Shown: positions 27,901 to 35,088 of the stretch, piece after piece | Position numbering within the stretch: the stretch's first letter is position 1 | How the letters are laid out: every line of letters begins with the position of its first letter | Assembly: GCF_034180645.1 (NCBI RefSeq) | Contig: NZ_JAXFNY010000008.1 | Coordinates: 62,001 to 126,000 of the forward strand | Length of the DNA: 64,000 nt | DNA from: Mobiluncus sp034180645 | GTDB taxonomy: Bacteria; Actinomycetota; Actinomycetes; Actinomycetales; Actinomycetaceae | Direction of reading: 5' to 3' | Program-made: the position numbers and the translations under genes | The notes under the pieces: generated by a model | The model's database searches: none | Seen by the model: the letters and a program-made list of their open reading frames with translations, nothing else | Told to the model about the DNA's origin: nothing

Positions 27901-30015
27901 CAGGCCTTGTGACCAGGTTTCCAAATCCGAGGTGGCCACCTGCAAGGACTGCAAAACATCAGCAAAAGCCTGGGAAATGACCCTCACCTGCTGACCTAAA
28001 TGGCCGCCTTGGCGAGCCAGGGGCATTAAAGATTCCAAATCTGAGCGGCGGTTCGGCAGATAGTGACTCAGCTCAATCGCGCTGAGCACCGTATCGGCGT
28101 GATTTGAGAATTTATCGCGGGCGTCTGGAGCCAAAGCGTCAAAATCTTTCAATCCCAGCACGGGGTTGGCGCCAATCCGCAATGCCAGGGCTTCGGCGCG
28201 CATTCGCAGGGCGTTGAGATCCTCCAGCAAGTCCGCCACCTTATTGGGGGTGACCGGTCCTGTCAGGTAGGGCTGCAGCTGCGCCAAAACGGCTTTGCGC
28301 CTACTGTTACGGGTAAACCCTCCAGAGGCTTCCGCGTGGCGTGCATCCATCAATAAGTCCAGGTCTTTGCCGGAATGATAGGCAGGACCGGCAATGTCCA
28401 ACAAGGGAGTGGCCTCGTCCCACAAGTCCTGCAAGGACTGTTGCAAAGTCTCAATGCCGGAAGTAACCGCACGGCGTTCCGGCTCGGTCAGTACCACCGG
28501 AGCTCTACCGTATCCAATCTCTAACAAATCCAGCCACCGAGCAAAAATCGGCCAGGCTGCTAGCTCGGAAGTGGCTGACATGATTTCCAACACGGCCGGG
28601 TGGGCTTGGGTAATGGCTTCTTCCAAGGCTTTCAAAGCCAATTTCAGTTCGGTGCGGTCTACGTTGCGCGCGTCTTCACCTACGAGGGACCAGGGATTAG
28701 CGCCGAGACCGTTAACCGAGTTGGCATCGAGATTTGCCAGTTCCTTACCAAGTTTTGCCGCCGCAGACCGGTCGTTGGACAGGTAGGGGAAATTCGGAGC
28801 CGCTGCCAACCGGCCTGCCAAGACTCGTTCCTCAGGCTCCAGCTCAGCGGCAGTCATGATTTGCGCGGTATAGGCCTGCCATGCCGAAACGTGGTTTGGG
28901 CCGACCTCGTGAACCTGGTTCAGGTACAAATCTAAATCTTGGGACAGGGTTTTCAGGGAAGCCCGGCAGGAATCAAGGTATCCCGCATCAGCGTTGACCG
29001 GTCGATCCCAAGCCGCCCGAAGCAGTGTCCGACTGCGTTCATCGCGTTTTTCAACTTGAGGGTCAAGGGTGAGGAACACGTGTTCAAACCCGGCTTTACG
29101 AACCCGATTCCGCAGATTTTTCAGACTGGTTGGGCTGCCCACTACCAGAACGGAGTGTTCTTGCACAAGGGACTGTGCCAGGGCGTTCACGACGGCATCG
29201 GTTTTTCCTGTCGCCGGAGCGCCAGAAAGGATGAGACTGTGGCCTTGACCAAAGAATTTCGGTACCAGCAACTGTTTGCGGTCGGCCTTCAGCGGGGCAA
29301 AAATATCTTCGGATAGGGTAGTGGTGTCGCTGTCTTCGGAAAGTTGAGTGGGAGCGCTGTTAGCGGCATAACGCTGCACCAGGGCGGAGCTGCGGTAATC
29401 CTCAAGGTGAGCTTTCAGGTCGGCCGCCACTATGGACCAGTCGCAATGCGCCAGCCCCACGGCAGCTTGGCGTTCCAGGTGCATTTTGTCCTGGAGGGGA
29501 CTGTCTTTTAGAGCTTCCTGTAAAGCCTCCAGAATGGCATCGAGGTCCAGACCACGGGCGCTTCGTCCCGCACCAACCCAGCGGGAAGGGATCTGAAACT
29601 TTTGCTGCAACAAACGTACCAACGTGCTGTTGAGATTCAGCTTTTCGTCCTTTGCCAGCTGTAAGTATCCCAGGGGACGGTCGGGGTCGGGATTCAGCCG
29701 GCCTTGAAACACCGGAAAGCGAAGATTACCGCGGTTCGCAACCAAAAAACCGAGAGCGAGCTGCAGTTCCAGTCCGTCACTACGGTTTGCCAGGAGCCAG
29801 TGCCAGTGTTCAGCGGTGGTGAGCTGGGCATCCGCATCCCCAGAAGCGGCAGAAAGCTGGAAAGTGTCACCAGCACGCAGCTGGCGATAGGTCGCGTTCA
29901 GAGAATCATCGGAAAAAGGGAAAGTGAGGGCGGCGGCAGGAGACGCCAGGGGAGTGACTCCGACCTGCTTATCAGTCAGAGATAGCGCCCATTCAAGGTA
30001 GGCTGCGTCCGCCAC
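24925..30015 (-). CDS. Giant DUF4011/DUF3320-like protein with degenerate SF1 helicase and nuclease domains
   Basis: About 1696 residues. The order is: an N-terminal DUF4011-like region; Walker A GAPATGKTDAVVNAL (about 265); a long helical insertion (about 330-870); a Walker B position reading FDAVIILDATELPSG where SF1 relatives have a D-E pair; an ETNRQVLFVVNR helicase C-terminal motif; a Vsr/DUF559-like fold (about 1180-1275) with LRLDLAV but LGLILDS where E-x-D-G is expected; a 250-residue Pro/Glu-rich disordered linker; and a DUF3320-like C-terminal domain (about 1550-1696). Intact relatives are anti-phage or DNA-repair type helicase-nucleases. The start is uncertain: GTG at 30015 has AAGGGG upstream; ATG at 30069 is also open. 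Confidence 0.7.
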   Translation of the reverse strand: MADAAYLEWALSLTDKQVGVTPLASPAAALTFPFSDDSLNATYRQLRAGDTFQLSAASGDADAQLTTAEHWHWLLANRSDGLELQLALGFLVANRGNLRFPVFQGRLNPDPDRPLGYLQLAKDEKLNLNSTLVRLLQQKFQIPSRWVGAGRSARGLDLDAILEALQEALKDSPLQDKMHLERQAAVGLAHCDWSIVAADLKAHLEDYRSSALVQRYAANSAPTQLSEDSDTTTLSEDIFAPLKADRKQLLVPKFFGQGHSLILSGAPATGKTDAVVNALAQSLVQEHSVLVVGSPTSLKNLRNRVRKAGFEHVFLTLDPQVEKRDERSRTLLRAAWDRPVNADAGYLDSCRASLKTLSQDLDLYLNQVHEVGPNHVSAWQAYTAQIMTAAELEPEERVLAGRLAAAPNFPYLSNDRSAAAKLGKELANLDANSVNGLGANPWSLVGEDARNVDRTELKLALKALEEAITQAHPAVLEIMSATSELAAWPIFARWLDLLEIGYGRAPVVLTEPERRAVTSGIETLQQSLQDLWDEATPLLDIAGPAYHSGKDLDLLMDARHAEASGGFTRNSRRKAVLAQLQPYLTGPVTPNKVADLLEDLNALRMRAEALALRIGANPVLGLKDFDALAPDARDKFSNHADTVLSAIELSHYLPNRRSDLESLMPLARQGGHLGQQVRVISQAFADVLQSLQVATSDLETWSQGLPPLGRYLQVRKVWATSLSSEDSTLDDILAFRALTPKLSALGLDDLVTWVSEGTLSGMAIQGVLEHALSVAAVRERQRALAQQGFDPVTHAAQVERLSLNCTETRREIINEVISAAGEFAQRADKETLRRFGARLRAEDFSIRQALREDLEGVLTRTPIVGLTPLEVITHLPDFVDETPRFDAVIILDATELPSGAVVKALAGAAQAMFVAVLPATTSFAKGRARNVYEFAKAAGFPEYELTTRYGRDLTPTPVRLAQLLIPDKLETWPIAQTQSQPVSIMEFPPALHPVPLHLANENPGWRGLGADYVWFEKAGNLLMNLCLKNRGKSVTALTWTSELAAGIRWYLNEANRQGDINLMNLRVTHLGAVGAAFPHAATSVSELGGGYGDGEGGAPCDLLVCFLGSTPQPETSKSALTRDPSLTWTRILLETNRQVLFVVNRDLEQSALPDFLQDILNAPGISRDTAPVTAVRDYLARLLSHAGLEVRTNLGPTPLRLDLAVRGDRGAPWLGLILDSPEQRQVRSAWDREVGVPQYLLEHCGFGAIEHVYLTQLMDNTDEVTRRLVSIALDLAFPGDVTDGSVASDDRYTSPSRIAAAQNNRGDEPWEVPDETEWNLPQPLREAASLLQTEDTSAAPAQTVSPEETAVVPREPQPQPPTLTPVEPPSARIEDLPPAGQRKTHSVLPVIADMPADAFTHLDREELTSAPDAPTLGDQLGDQETDVFIELAQNPAANTELGKISKPGLGAFAPLFVPEESAEGTDKPVADPVPVTPLMKPIPEPSEPIVTEPVIPNFTAQIPADTVTATVPQPFVPRGKPLQNQGSKEVLDDLQDPANAAAVADALAQVLYTEGPIGEARLAKLVADAFGMQRLHPKRRQKILELLDPEVHQDVTKFGTFIWPAGTSARNFTVFRTGSIYGQRALVDICDEEFNNALTWVIDTQQPLEEETSEAVARVLDLTPARTDIRQRMQAGLKSLEQAGRLRRRAGHLCLQ

Positions 30016-30185
30016 TGTATTGCCCCTTTTGACCTGGTTTCTATCTGAATTCTTACATGCAAATGCCATTTTAGGGCCTAGGATACTCTTCGAGCTTGTG
30101 ACAGACCGGAAGGTAACAAATTGGTTAACTTTTTTTCGGCGCTTCTACTAAAGTAGAGATACCAAGATTTTTAAAGGAGGACGAA

Positions 30186-30632
30186 GTGTCGGAAACGAAT
30201 CCAGGACCGGATCCTACTGAAACTGCAGTTTTTGGAGCTATTGGCAGTATTACTGAAACGGAACCAGAACTGGGTAAGCGAGTTTTGTCCTCCGCTGACG
30301 AGGAGGCCGTAGCGGCTCTGCCTGCAGGTTCGGCACTGCTCATCGTGCAGCGTGGCCCTTCTGCGGGGGCGCGTTTCCTGCTCGATACGGATCGCATTAC
30401 CGCTGGGCGGCATCCCAAGTCAGATATTTTCCTCGATGATGTGACGGTTTCTCGTCGGCATTGCGAGTTTATCCGTCAAGAAAACGGTTACCTGGTTCGC
30501 GATGTCGGCTCACTCAACGGTACCTATATTGACCGGGAAAGAGTGGAGTCTCACCTGCTGACACCGGGGGAGGAAGTCCAGATTGGCAAGTTTCGATTGG
30601 CTTACTACCCGGCGGTGAATTTTAAGCAATGA
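30186..30632 (+). CDS. garA: FHA-domain protein, GarA homologue
   Basis: A 148-residue protein with one forkhead-associated (phosphothreonine-binding) domain at about 65-145: AGRHPKSDIFLDDVTVSRRH and DVGSLNGTYIDRERV. Upstream is a flexible tail with TETAVF, resembling the ETT motif of GarA that serine/threonine kinases PknB/PknG phosphorylate to switch the FHA domain off. GarA/OdhI proteins inhibit 2-oxoglutarate dehydrogenase and glutamate dehydrogenase. The start is GTG with a perfect AAAGGAGG 6-8 nt upstream. It overlaps the next gene (ATGA). The order garA then MerR regulators matches M. tuberculosis Rv1827-Rv1830, from memory. Confidence 0.9.
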   Translation: MSETNPGPDPTETAVFGAIGSITETEPELGKRVLSSADEEAVAALPAGSALLIVQRGPSAGARFLLDTDRITAGRHPKSDIFLDDVTVSRRHCEFIRQENGYLVRDVGSLNGTYIDRERVESHLLTPGEEVQIGKFRLAYYPAVNFKQ

Positions 30633-31366
30633 ATCAGGCAGCCCGAAAAGTCAATGACGTTGACGGTTCGTGGCCTCCAGAGGTAAGCCATGAGCCGACT
30701 ATGTCCATTGGACGAGTGCACGAGATTATCATGAAGGAATTTCCTTCGGTATCTCAGGCTAAACTGCGCAATTTTGAGAAACACGGGATTGTTTGCCCGG
30801 CCCGGATGTCCAACGGTTACCGCGGTTATTCCCTGGCCGATTTAGAGCGCATTCGCTACGCCCTGAAAGCTCAGCGTGACAGTTACCTGCCGCTGAATCA
30901 GATTGGCGAAAATTTGCGGCTCTTGGATTTGGGGGAGGAGCCTCTACCAGTGCAGCCGGTCATGCGGGTCGTGGCTTCGGAGGGCAAGGTGCGTCTGCCG
31001 AACCATTCCCGCCTCTCGTTGCGAGAACTACTGGTTTATACCGGTGCTTCTGAGGAGCTGTTAGAAAAGGCGGTCAATGCCAAGCTGATTACCCCGGATT
31101 TTTCCTCGCGGTTCTCTTCCGGTGCGGTAGCGGTGGTACAGGCCTTGGAAGTTTTGGAGAAACAGGGTATCGAGCCGCGGAATTTACGCTCCGTTTATTC
31201 GGCTGTCAACGCAATTTTGGATTTGATTGACCGGGTGGTGGCTCCGGAACGGCAAAAGAATAACGCTGCCGCCAAGGATCGTGCCCAGATGCGGGCGGTA
31301 GAACTTTCGGCGCAATTGCAGGCTTTAGCCGAGGCTTTGCTGGCTGTCGGAGTCGAGGAACTGTAG
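30629..31366 (+). CDS. ftsR: MerR-family regulator, FtsR-like
   Basis: A 245-residue MerR-type regulator. The winged helix is at about 25-95: MSIGRVHEIIMKEFPSVSQAKL, then RNFEKHGIVCPARMSNGYRGYSLADLERI. It corresponds by position and layout to Rv1828/FtsR, an activator of ftsZ in corynebacteria. The C-terminal half (about 125-245) is a helical effector or dimer domain without obvious ligand-binding cysteines. The ATG overlaps the garA stop, so the kinase-responsive FHA protein and this regulator are translated together. An FtsR role is inferred from synteny. Confidence 0.85.
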   Translation: MNQAARKVNDVDGSWPPEVSHEPTMSIGRVHEIIMKEFPSVSQAKLRNFEKHGIVCPARMSNGYRGYSLADLERIRYALKAQRDSYLPLNQIGENLRLLDLGEEPLPVQPVMRVVASEGKVRLPNHSRLSLRELLVYTGASEELLEKAVNAKLITPDFSSRFSSGAVAVVQALEVLEKQGIEPRNLRSVYSAVNAILDLIDRVVAPERQKNNAAAKDRAQMRAVELSAQLQALAEALLAVGVEEL

Positions 31367-31406
31367 GCCATTGCCGAAACGGAGGGAACTGGTTGTCTCC
31401 CCGCCT

Positions 31407-31435
31407 ACCTTGCACTTAAACTTTAAGTGCAAGGT
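31407..31435. terminator. 14-bp near-loopless palindrome after ftsR
   Basis: Perfect arms ACCTTGCACTTAAA / TTTAAGTGCAAGGT around one central C, 41 nt after the ftsR stop and followed by only a TTTG. It may terminate the garA-ftsR transcript, but the symmetry also suits a protein-binding site. Confidence 0.5.
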
Positions 31436-31460
31436 TTGGGCGCGCCGCGCATTAGACCAC

Positions 31461-31491
31461 GTTTCTATGGTGCATAATCTAAAATAGAAAC
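31461..31491 (+). promoter_or_regulatory. Inverted repeat around the -10 of the second MerR gene
   Basis: GTTTCTAT (31461-31468) and ATAGAAAC (31484-31491) flank TAATCT (31475-31480), a likely -10 box. The geometry suggests autoregulation by the dimeric MerR-type product encoded just downstream. Confidence 0.45.
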
Positions 31492-31511
31492 ACACTTGAA
31501 CGGAGGTTGCC

Positions 31512-32078
31512 TTGGAAAAGCCAAGCAAGTCTGGAGTACCGCAGATTAAGCAGGGGATGCTGTTTGGTGAAACCCTGCCGGTCATCGACGAAGAAACCGG
31601 TTTTCGCGGACCGACTGCCTGCAAGGCAGCCGGAATCACTTATCGCCAGCTCGACTACTGGGCGCGCACCGGTTTAGTAGAACCGTCCGTGCGCAACGCC
31701 CGCGGTTCGGGCTCGCAGCGTCTCTATTCTTTCCGGGACTGCCTGTTGCTAAAGGTCGTGAAGCGCCTGCTGGATACCGGCGTTTCGCTGCAACAGATTC
31801 GCGTGGCTGTAGCAACCTTGTCCAAGATGGGGGTAGAGGACCTGGCGGGGATTACCCTCATGAGTGACGGCGCTTCGGTTTACGCCTGTACTTCACAAGA
31901 CGAAGTCATCGACTTGGTGCAGGGCGGCCAGGGCGTGTTCGGCATCGCGGTGGGACGCGTCTGGCACGAAATTGAGGGTGAGCTGGCGCAGCTGCCCGTA
32001 GAGAACATCAATGACGACAACTTGGTAGTTCACGATGAACTGGCAGAGCGTCGCGCACGCCGCCGCCAAGTCAGCTAA
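31512..32078 (+). CDS. MerR-family transcriptional regulator (Rv1830-like)
   Basis: A 188-residue MerR-type protein with the winged helix at about 35-105: AAGITYRQLDYWARTGLVEPSV, then GSQRLYSFRDCLLLKVVKRLLDTGVSLQQIRVAV. The C-terminal part is short (YACTSQDEVIDLVQGGQGVFGIAVG). It matches the second MerR gene of the actinobacterial garA locus (Rv1830, implicated in cell division in mycobacteria, from memory). The start is TTG with GGAGG 5 nt upstream. The intervening DUF151 nuclease gene of mycobacteria (Rv1829) is missing here. An inverted repeat over its own -10 suggests autoregulation. Confidence 0.88.
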   Translation: MEKPSKSGVPQIKQGMLFGETLPVIDEETGFRGPTACKAAGITYRQLDYWARTGLVEPSVRNARGSGSQRLYSFRDCLLLKVVKRLLDTGVSLQQIRVAVATLSKMGVEDLAGITLMSDGASVYACTSQDEVIDLVQGGQGVFGIAVGRVWHEIEGELAQLPVENINDDNLVVHDELAERRARRRQVS

Positions 32079-32127
32079 CAGATTTTTTCGCGCTCAACAG
32101 AGCGGTGCCAAAACTTTGGCAAGACAG

Positions 32128-32175
32128 TGTCCCGGTCGGAGGTTAGGGAGATGCGTTCCGACCGGGACATTTTTG
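32128..32175 (+). terminator. Rho-independent terminator after the second MerR gene
   Basis: A perfect 13-bp stem TGTCCCGGTCGGA / TCCGACCGGGACA, 16-nt loop, then TTTTT, 50 nt downstream of the stop codon. Confidence 0.9.
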
Positions 32176-32227
32176 CACACGTACTCGAGGGGATTGAACG
32201 CAATGTACCAGCCAAACGCAAAATGAC

Positions 32228-32241
32228 ATAATATATATTAT
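32228..32241. other. AT-only 14-bp palindrome
   Basis: ATAATATATATTAT in an otherwise GC-balanced gap upstream of rbpA. It could be an upstream activating or nucleoid-protein site; nothing further supports a function. Confidence 0.35.
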
Positions 32242-32292
32242 CGGATTGGAGTGGCCAGGCGAGAGAGCACTACCAACGCTGCGGCACCGCTC

Positions 32293-32323
32293 TTGAGCAA
32301 AATTCCCCTAAATCGGTTAGAAT
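32293..32323 (+). promoter_or_regulatory. Probable rbpA promoter
   Basis: TTGAGC (32293-32298), 19-nt spacer, TAGAAT (32318-32323). CGGTT / AACCG arms (32314-32318, 32325-32329) flank the -10. Leader of about 25 nt with AAGGAGG before the GTG. Confidence 0.5.
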
Positions 32324-32354
32324 AAACCGCTAAGCAAACAAGGAGGCACTAATC

Positions 32355-32705
32355 GTGGCTGATCGCGCACTACGCGGGATGCGTATGGGTTCCAATTCTC
32401 TTGAGTCTGAAGAAGGCGTCGTTTTTGTAGAGCGCCAAATCGTGGACTACACCTGCCCGGAAGGACACGCTTTCGATATTCCCTTCGCGATTGACGCTGA
32501 GGTGCCAGACGCCTGGGATTGCCCAATTTGCTCCAAAACCGCGGTACGAAACGGCGTGGAAGACTTCCAAGAAGAAAACACCGCCAAACCGCAGCGCAAC
32601 CACTGGGAGCATCTCATTGAACGGCGCACCGAGGAAGAGCTCCAGATCTTGTTGGACGAGCGCTTGGAGGCTTTGCGCTCCGGCCGGCGGCACTACGGAC
32701 GTTAA
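32355..32705 (+). CDS. rbpA: RNA polymerase-binding protein RbpA
   Basis: A 116-residue RbpA, an actinobacteria-specific factor that binds the housekeeping sigma factor and RNA polymerase and stabilises open complexes. Residues 1-30 are the N-terminal tail (RALRGMRMGSNSLESEEGV). The core zinc-type domain has CPEGH and CPICSK; the basic linker and C-terminal sigma-interaction helix are RNHWEHLIERRTEEELQILLDERL. The start is GTG with AAGGAGG 8 nt upstream. Next to ppm1-lnt this matches the Rv2050-Rv2051c neighbourhood. Many promoters in this window have good -10 but poor -35 boxes, the kind RbpA helps. Confidence 0.97.
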   Translation: MADRALRGMRMGSNSLESEEGVVFVERQIVDYTCPEGHAFDIPFAIDAEVPDAWDCPICSKTAVRNGVEDFQEENTAKPQRNHWEHLIERRTEEELQILLDERLEALRSGRRHYGR

Positions 32706-32759
32706 AGCTCTCTCTGCTTCGTTATGGCGTGGTTTTTCCCCTACAAAAATGACATAACA

Positions 32760-33506
32760 TTACACCTGTTTGCGCAGTTCCCGTATCCGCCACTTGGCGA
32801 CTTCCAGGAACGCTTCCTTGATGATAGAGCCGCTCATTTTCGACGTTCCTGCCCGGCGCTCCACAAAGGTGATGGGCACTTCCACAATCTTGCCCCCCGC
32901 CCGGCGCGTCCGCCAGGTCATCTCAATCTGGAAGCCATACCCTTTTGATTCAATGACGTAACGCTGCAGTAAACGATTTAGGAAATCGACCCGGTAGACC
33001 CGAAAACCCGCCGTCGTGTCGGCTACGTCCAGCCTCAGTACCGCATTGACATAAAAGCTGCCCGCCCGACTCAGCAGTTGGCGCGACCTTGACCATCCCG
33101 CGGTCGCTCCCCCGCGCCGCCAGCGCGAGCCGATGACCAGGTCCGGGCGACCGCTGCCGTGAGCCAGAGCCAACAAACGCGGTAAGTCCTGAGGCCGGTG
33201 CGAGCCGTCGGCATCGAATTCCCCGACCCAGGTAAATCCGTGACTATCCGCCCAGGCAAACGCCGCTAAATACGCTGGTCCCAGACCTTCCTTGCCCGCC
33301 CGGTGCAACACGTGAAGCTGCGGGCGGTCCGCGGCCAAGGCGTCTGCCAGCTGACCCGTACCGTCAGGCGAGTTATCATCCACGATGAGGATGTGGATCC
33401 CCGGTGCTTGGGCCAAAACTTCCTCGATAATCCATTCCAGGTTTTCTCGTTCGTTATAAGTCGGGATGGCGATAACGGTTTTCGCATTGAGATTAGTGTT
33501 TTCCAC
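32760..33506 (-). CDS. ppm1: Polyprenol monophosphomannose synthase
   Basis: A 248-residue GT2 glycosyltransferase transferring mannose from GDP-mannose to polyprenol phosphate, the donor for extracytoplasmic mannosylation. Motifs are IAIPTYNERENL, IVDDNSPDGTG, the acidic EFDADGSHRPQD and GSRWRRGG. There are no C-terminal membrane helices, so it is the catalytic domain only. It overlaps lnt by 14 nt. In M. tuberculosis the two activities are fused in one Ppm1 protein; here, as in corynebacteria, they are separate. Presence implies mannosylated lipoglycans or glycoproteins. Confidence 0.93.
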   Translation of the reverse strand: MENTNLNAKTVIAIPTYNERENLEWIIEEVLAQAPGIHILIVDDNSPDGTGQLADALAADRPQLHVLHRAGKEGLGPAYLAAFAWADSHGFTWVGEFDADGSHRPQDLPRLLALAHGSGRPDLVIGSRWRRGGATAGWSRSRQLLSRAGSFYVNAVLRLDVADTTAGFRVYRVDFLNRLLQRYVIESKGYGFQIEMTWRTRRAGGKIVEVPITFVERRAGTSKMSGSIIKEAFLEVAKWRIRELRKQV

Positions 33507-35088
33507 GTTTCCAACTTTCTGTCAGAGCTAATAAAACTTGCAAAACCGCAGCCAGAACCACCAATACCAGCGATCCCAGCCCGAGCAGTCCCCCGATGGC
33601 GGTAGCGGGGGTAGTTCCGCTGCGCAGGGGAATATCTGTAACGAAACTGCCGGCTGTAAAGTTCGGAATGACCCGGCTTACAATCTGGCCGTGGGCATCA
33701 ATCCGAGCGGTGGAATCCATGGTGGATACTTGAATGGTGTCCAAACCGTGTTCGGCGGCGCGAAAGCGGGCGATGGCAAGTTGCTGGTCAGCTTCATCGG
33801 AAGAACCAAAGAAAGAATTCGATGTCGGCACGTAGATGAAGTTCGCGCCAGTCACCGCTTGGCGCACCAGGTCATCATCGGCAATCTCGTAACAAATCGG
33901 GCTGGCCAGGCGCACGTCTTGACCGGACAGCGAAACCTCGAGCTGGGCCACGCTTTCGCCGGCAACCAGATCCGTGGGAACCAGGGCGGCGAAAGTAGGA
34001 ATGACAGTTGCAAAGAATTTGCGCCAGGGCAAATACTCGCCGAAAGGAACCAGGTGTTTCTTGGCATAAGTGTCTCGGGCCTCCCCGTTTTCCCACACCA
34101 AGATGGTGTTCTGCAGGGAAGTGGTGTCAACTTCGTTCCCGGCAAGGCTAGCAACCCCCGGTCCGCGCGCCCCGGCACCCAACGTTCCGGTGATAAGTGG
34201 GGCCTGGAAGGCTGCGGTGACTTCGTTCACCAGCGAGGCGGCACGAGGACTGGTGCGTGGATCCACGTCTGCCGCGTTTTCTGCCCACAACACCACGTCG
34301 ACGTGTTGAGCGGTCCGGTGACGCAAACGTAGAGACTCATCCACGTGATTTTGCAGAACTTCATAGCGTTTTCCGAATGCTGTTTGCGGGTCACGGCCCG
34401 GGGTATTGCCTTGGACTGCGGCAGCCGTGACATGCCCGGTAATCTGGGGCAACGCGGGGTGTACCAAGGTGGGAAAAACGACAGCAGCCACCAGGGCGGC
34501 CAGCGACACAATACGCAGCATCAAGCCGCTGTGTCGACCCAGAAATTCCAGCGCGGCGGCGGCAATGAACACGCAGACTCCGCTAACCAGCGCACTGCCG
34601 CCCCACGGCGCCCACGCTAACAGCGGGGTATCAACCAGGGCAAAAGCAAGTTTTGACCAGGGAAAACCCCCGAAAGGTAGCAGGGCACGCAGCTGTTCCA
34701 CCCCGACCCAAGCCAGCGGCGCCCAAACCAGCCGCGCCAGCCCAAACAAACGGGGAAACCGCGGGATGGCCTGTTCACCGCGCACCCACACTTGTGCAAA
34801 AAAACAGATAAACAGCGTCTCGAGAATGGTCAAGGCAATCCACGGCAAGGACGAACCGGCGGAAACCCCGGTCCAGGTCAGCTGCGGAGCGAAAAAACCG
34901 AGCCCCCACACTGCGGATACCAACAGAACCCGGCGCCCAAGTTTGCCGTGCCCGTACTGCCAGCGCAAAGTGCCCAGCAGAATCATGACGGAAGGAATCA
35001 GTAACGGCCACAGATTCCAGTGCGGAAAAGCGAGGGCTCCGGCCACTCCCCCTAAGAAAGCCAGGGGCAGAGCTATCAGAAGTCCCAC
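33493..35088 (-). CDS. lnt: Apolipoprotein N-acyltransferase
   Basis: A 531-residue membrane enzyme adding the third acyl chain to lipoproteins such as RibY (43942-45057). Several membrane segments fill residues 1-220 and one closes the C-terminus near 505. The nitrilase-like catalytic domain lies between: Glu in LWAENAADVD, Lys in KKHLVPFGEYLPW and Cys in SPICYEIADDD. The start is GTG at 35088, overlapping the helY stop by 13 nt, so helY-lnt-ppm1 form a tightly overlapping run. Confidence 0.93.
   Translation of the reverse strand: MGLLIALPLAFLGGVAGALAFPHWNLWPLLIPSVMILLGTLRWQYGHGKLGRRVLLVSAVWGLGFFAPQLTWTGVSAGSSLPWIALTILETLFICFFAQVWVRGEQAIPRFPRLFGLARLVWAPLAWVGVEQLRALLPFGGFPWSKLAFALVDTPLLAWAPWGGSALVSGVCVFIAAAALEFLGRHSGLMLRIVSLAALVAAVVFPTLVHPALPQITGHVTAAAVQGNTPGRDPQTAFGKRYEVLQNHVDESLRLRHRTAQHVDVVLWAENAADVDPRTSPRAASLVNEVTAAFQAPLITGTLGAGARGPGVASLAGNEVDTTSLQNTILVWENGEARDTYAKKHLVPFGEYLPWRKFFATVIPTFAALVPTDLVAGESVAQLEVSLSGQDVRLASPICYEIADDDLVRQAVTGANFIYVPTSNSFFGSSDEADQQLAIARFRAAEHGLDTIQVSTMDSTARIDAHGQIVSRVIPNFTAGSFVTDIPLRSGTTPATAIGGLLGLGSLVLVVLAAVLQVLLALTESWKRGKH

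Noticed and set aside
32228..32241. AT-only palindrome as a replication origin or plasmid remnant
   Set aside because: Single 14-bp element without DnaA boxes or iterons.
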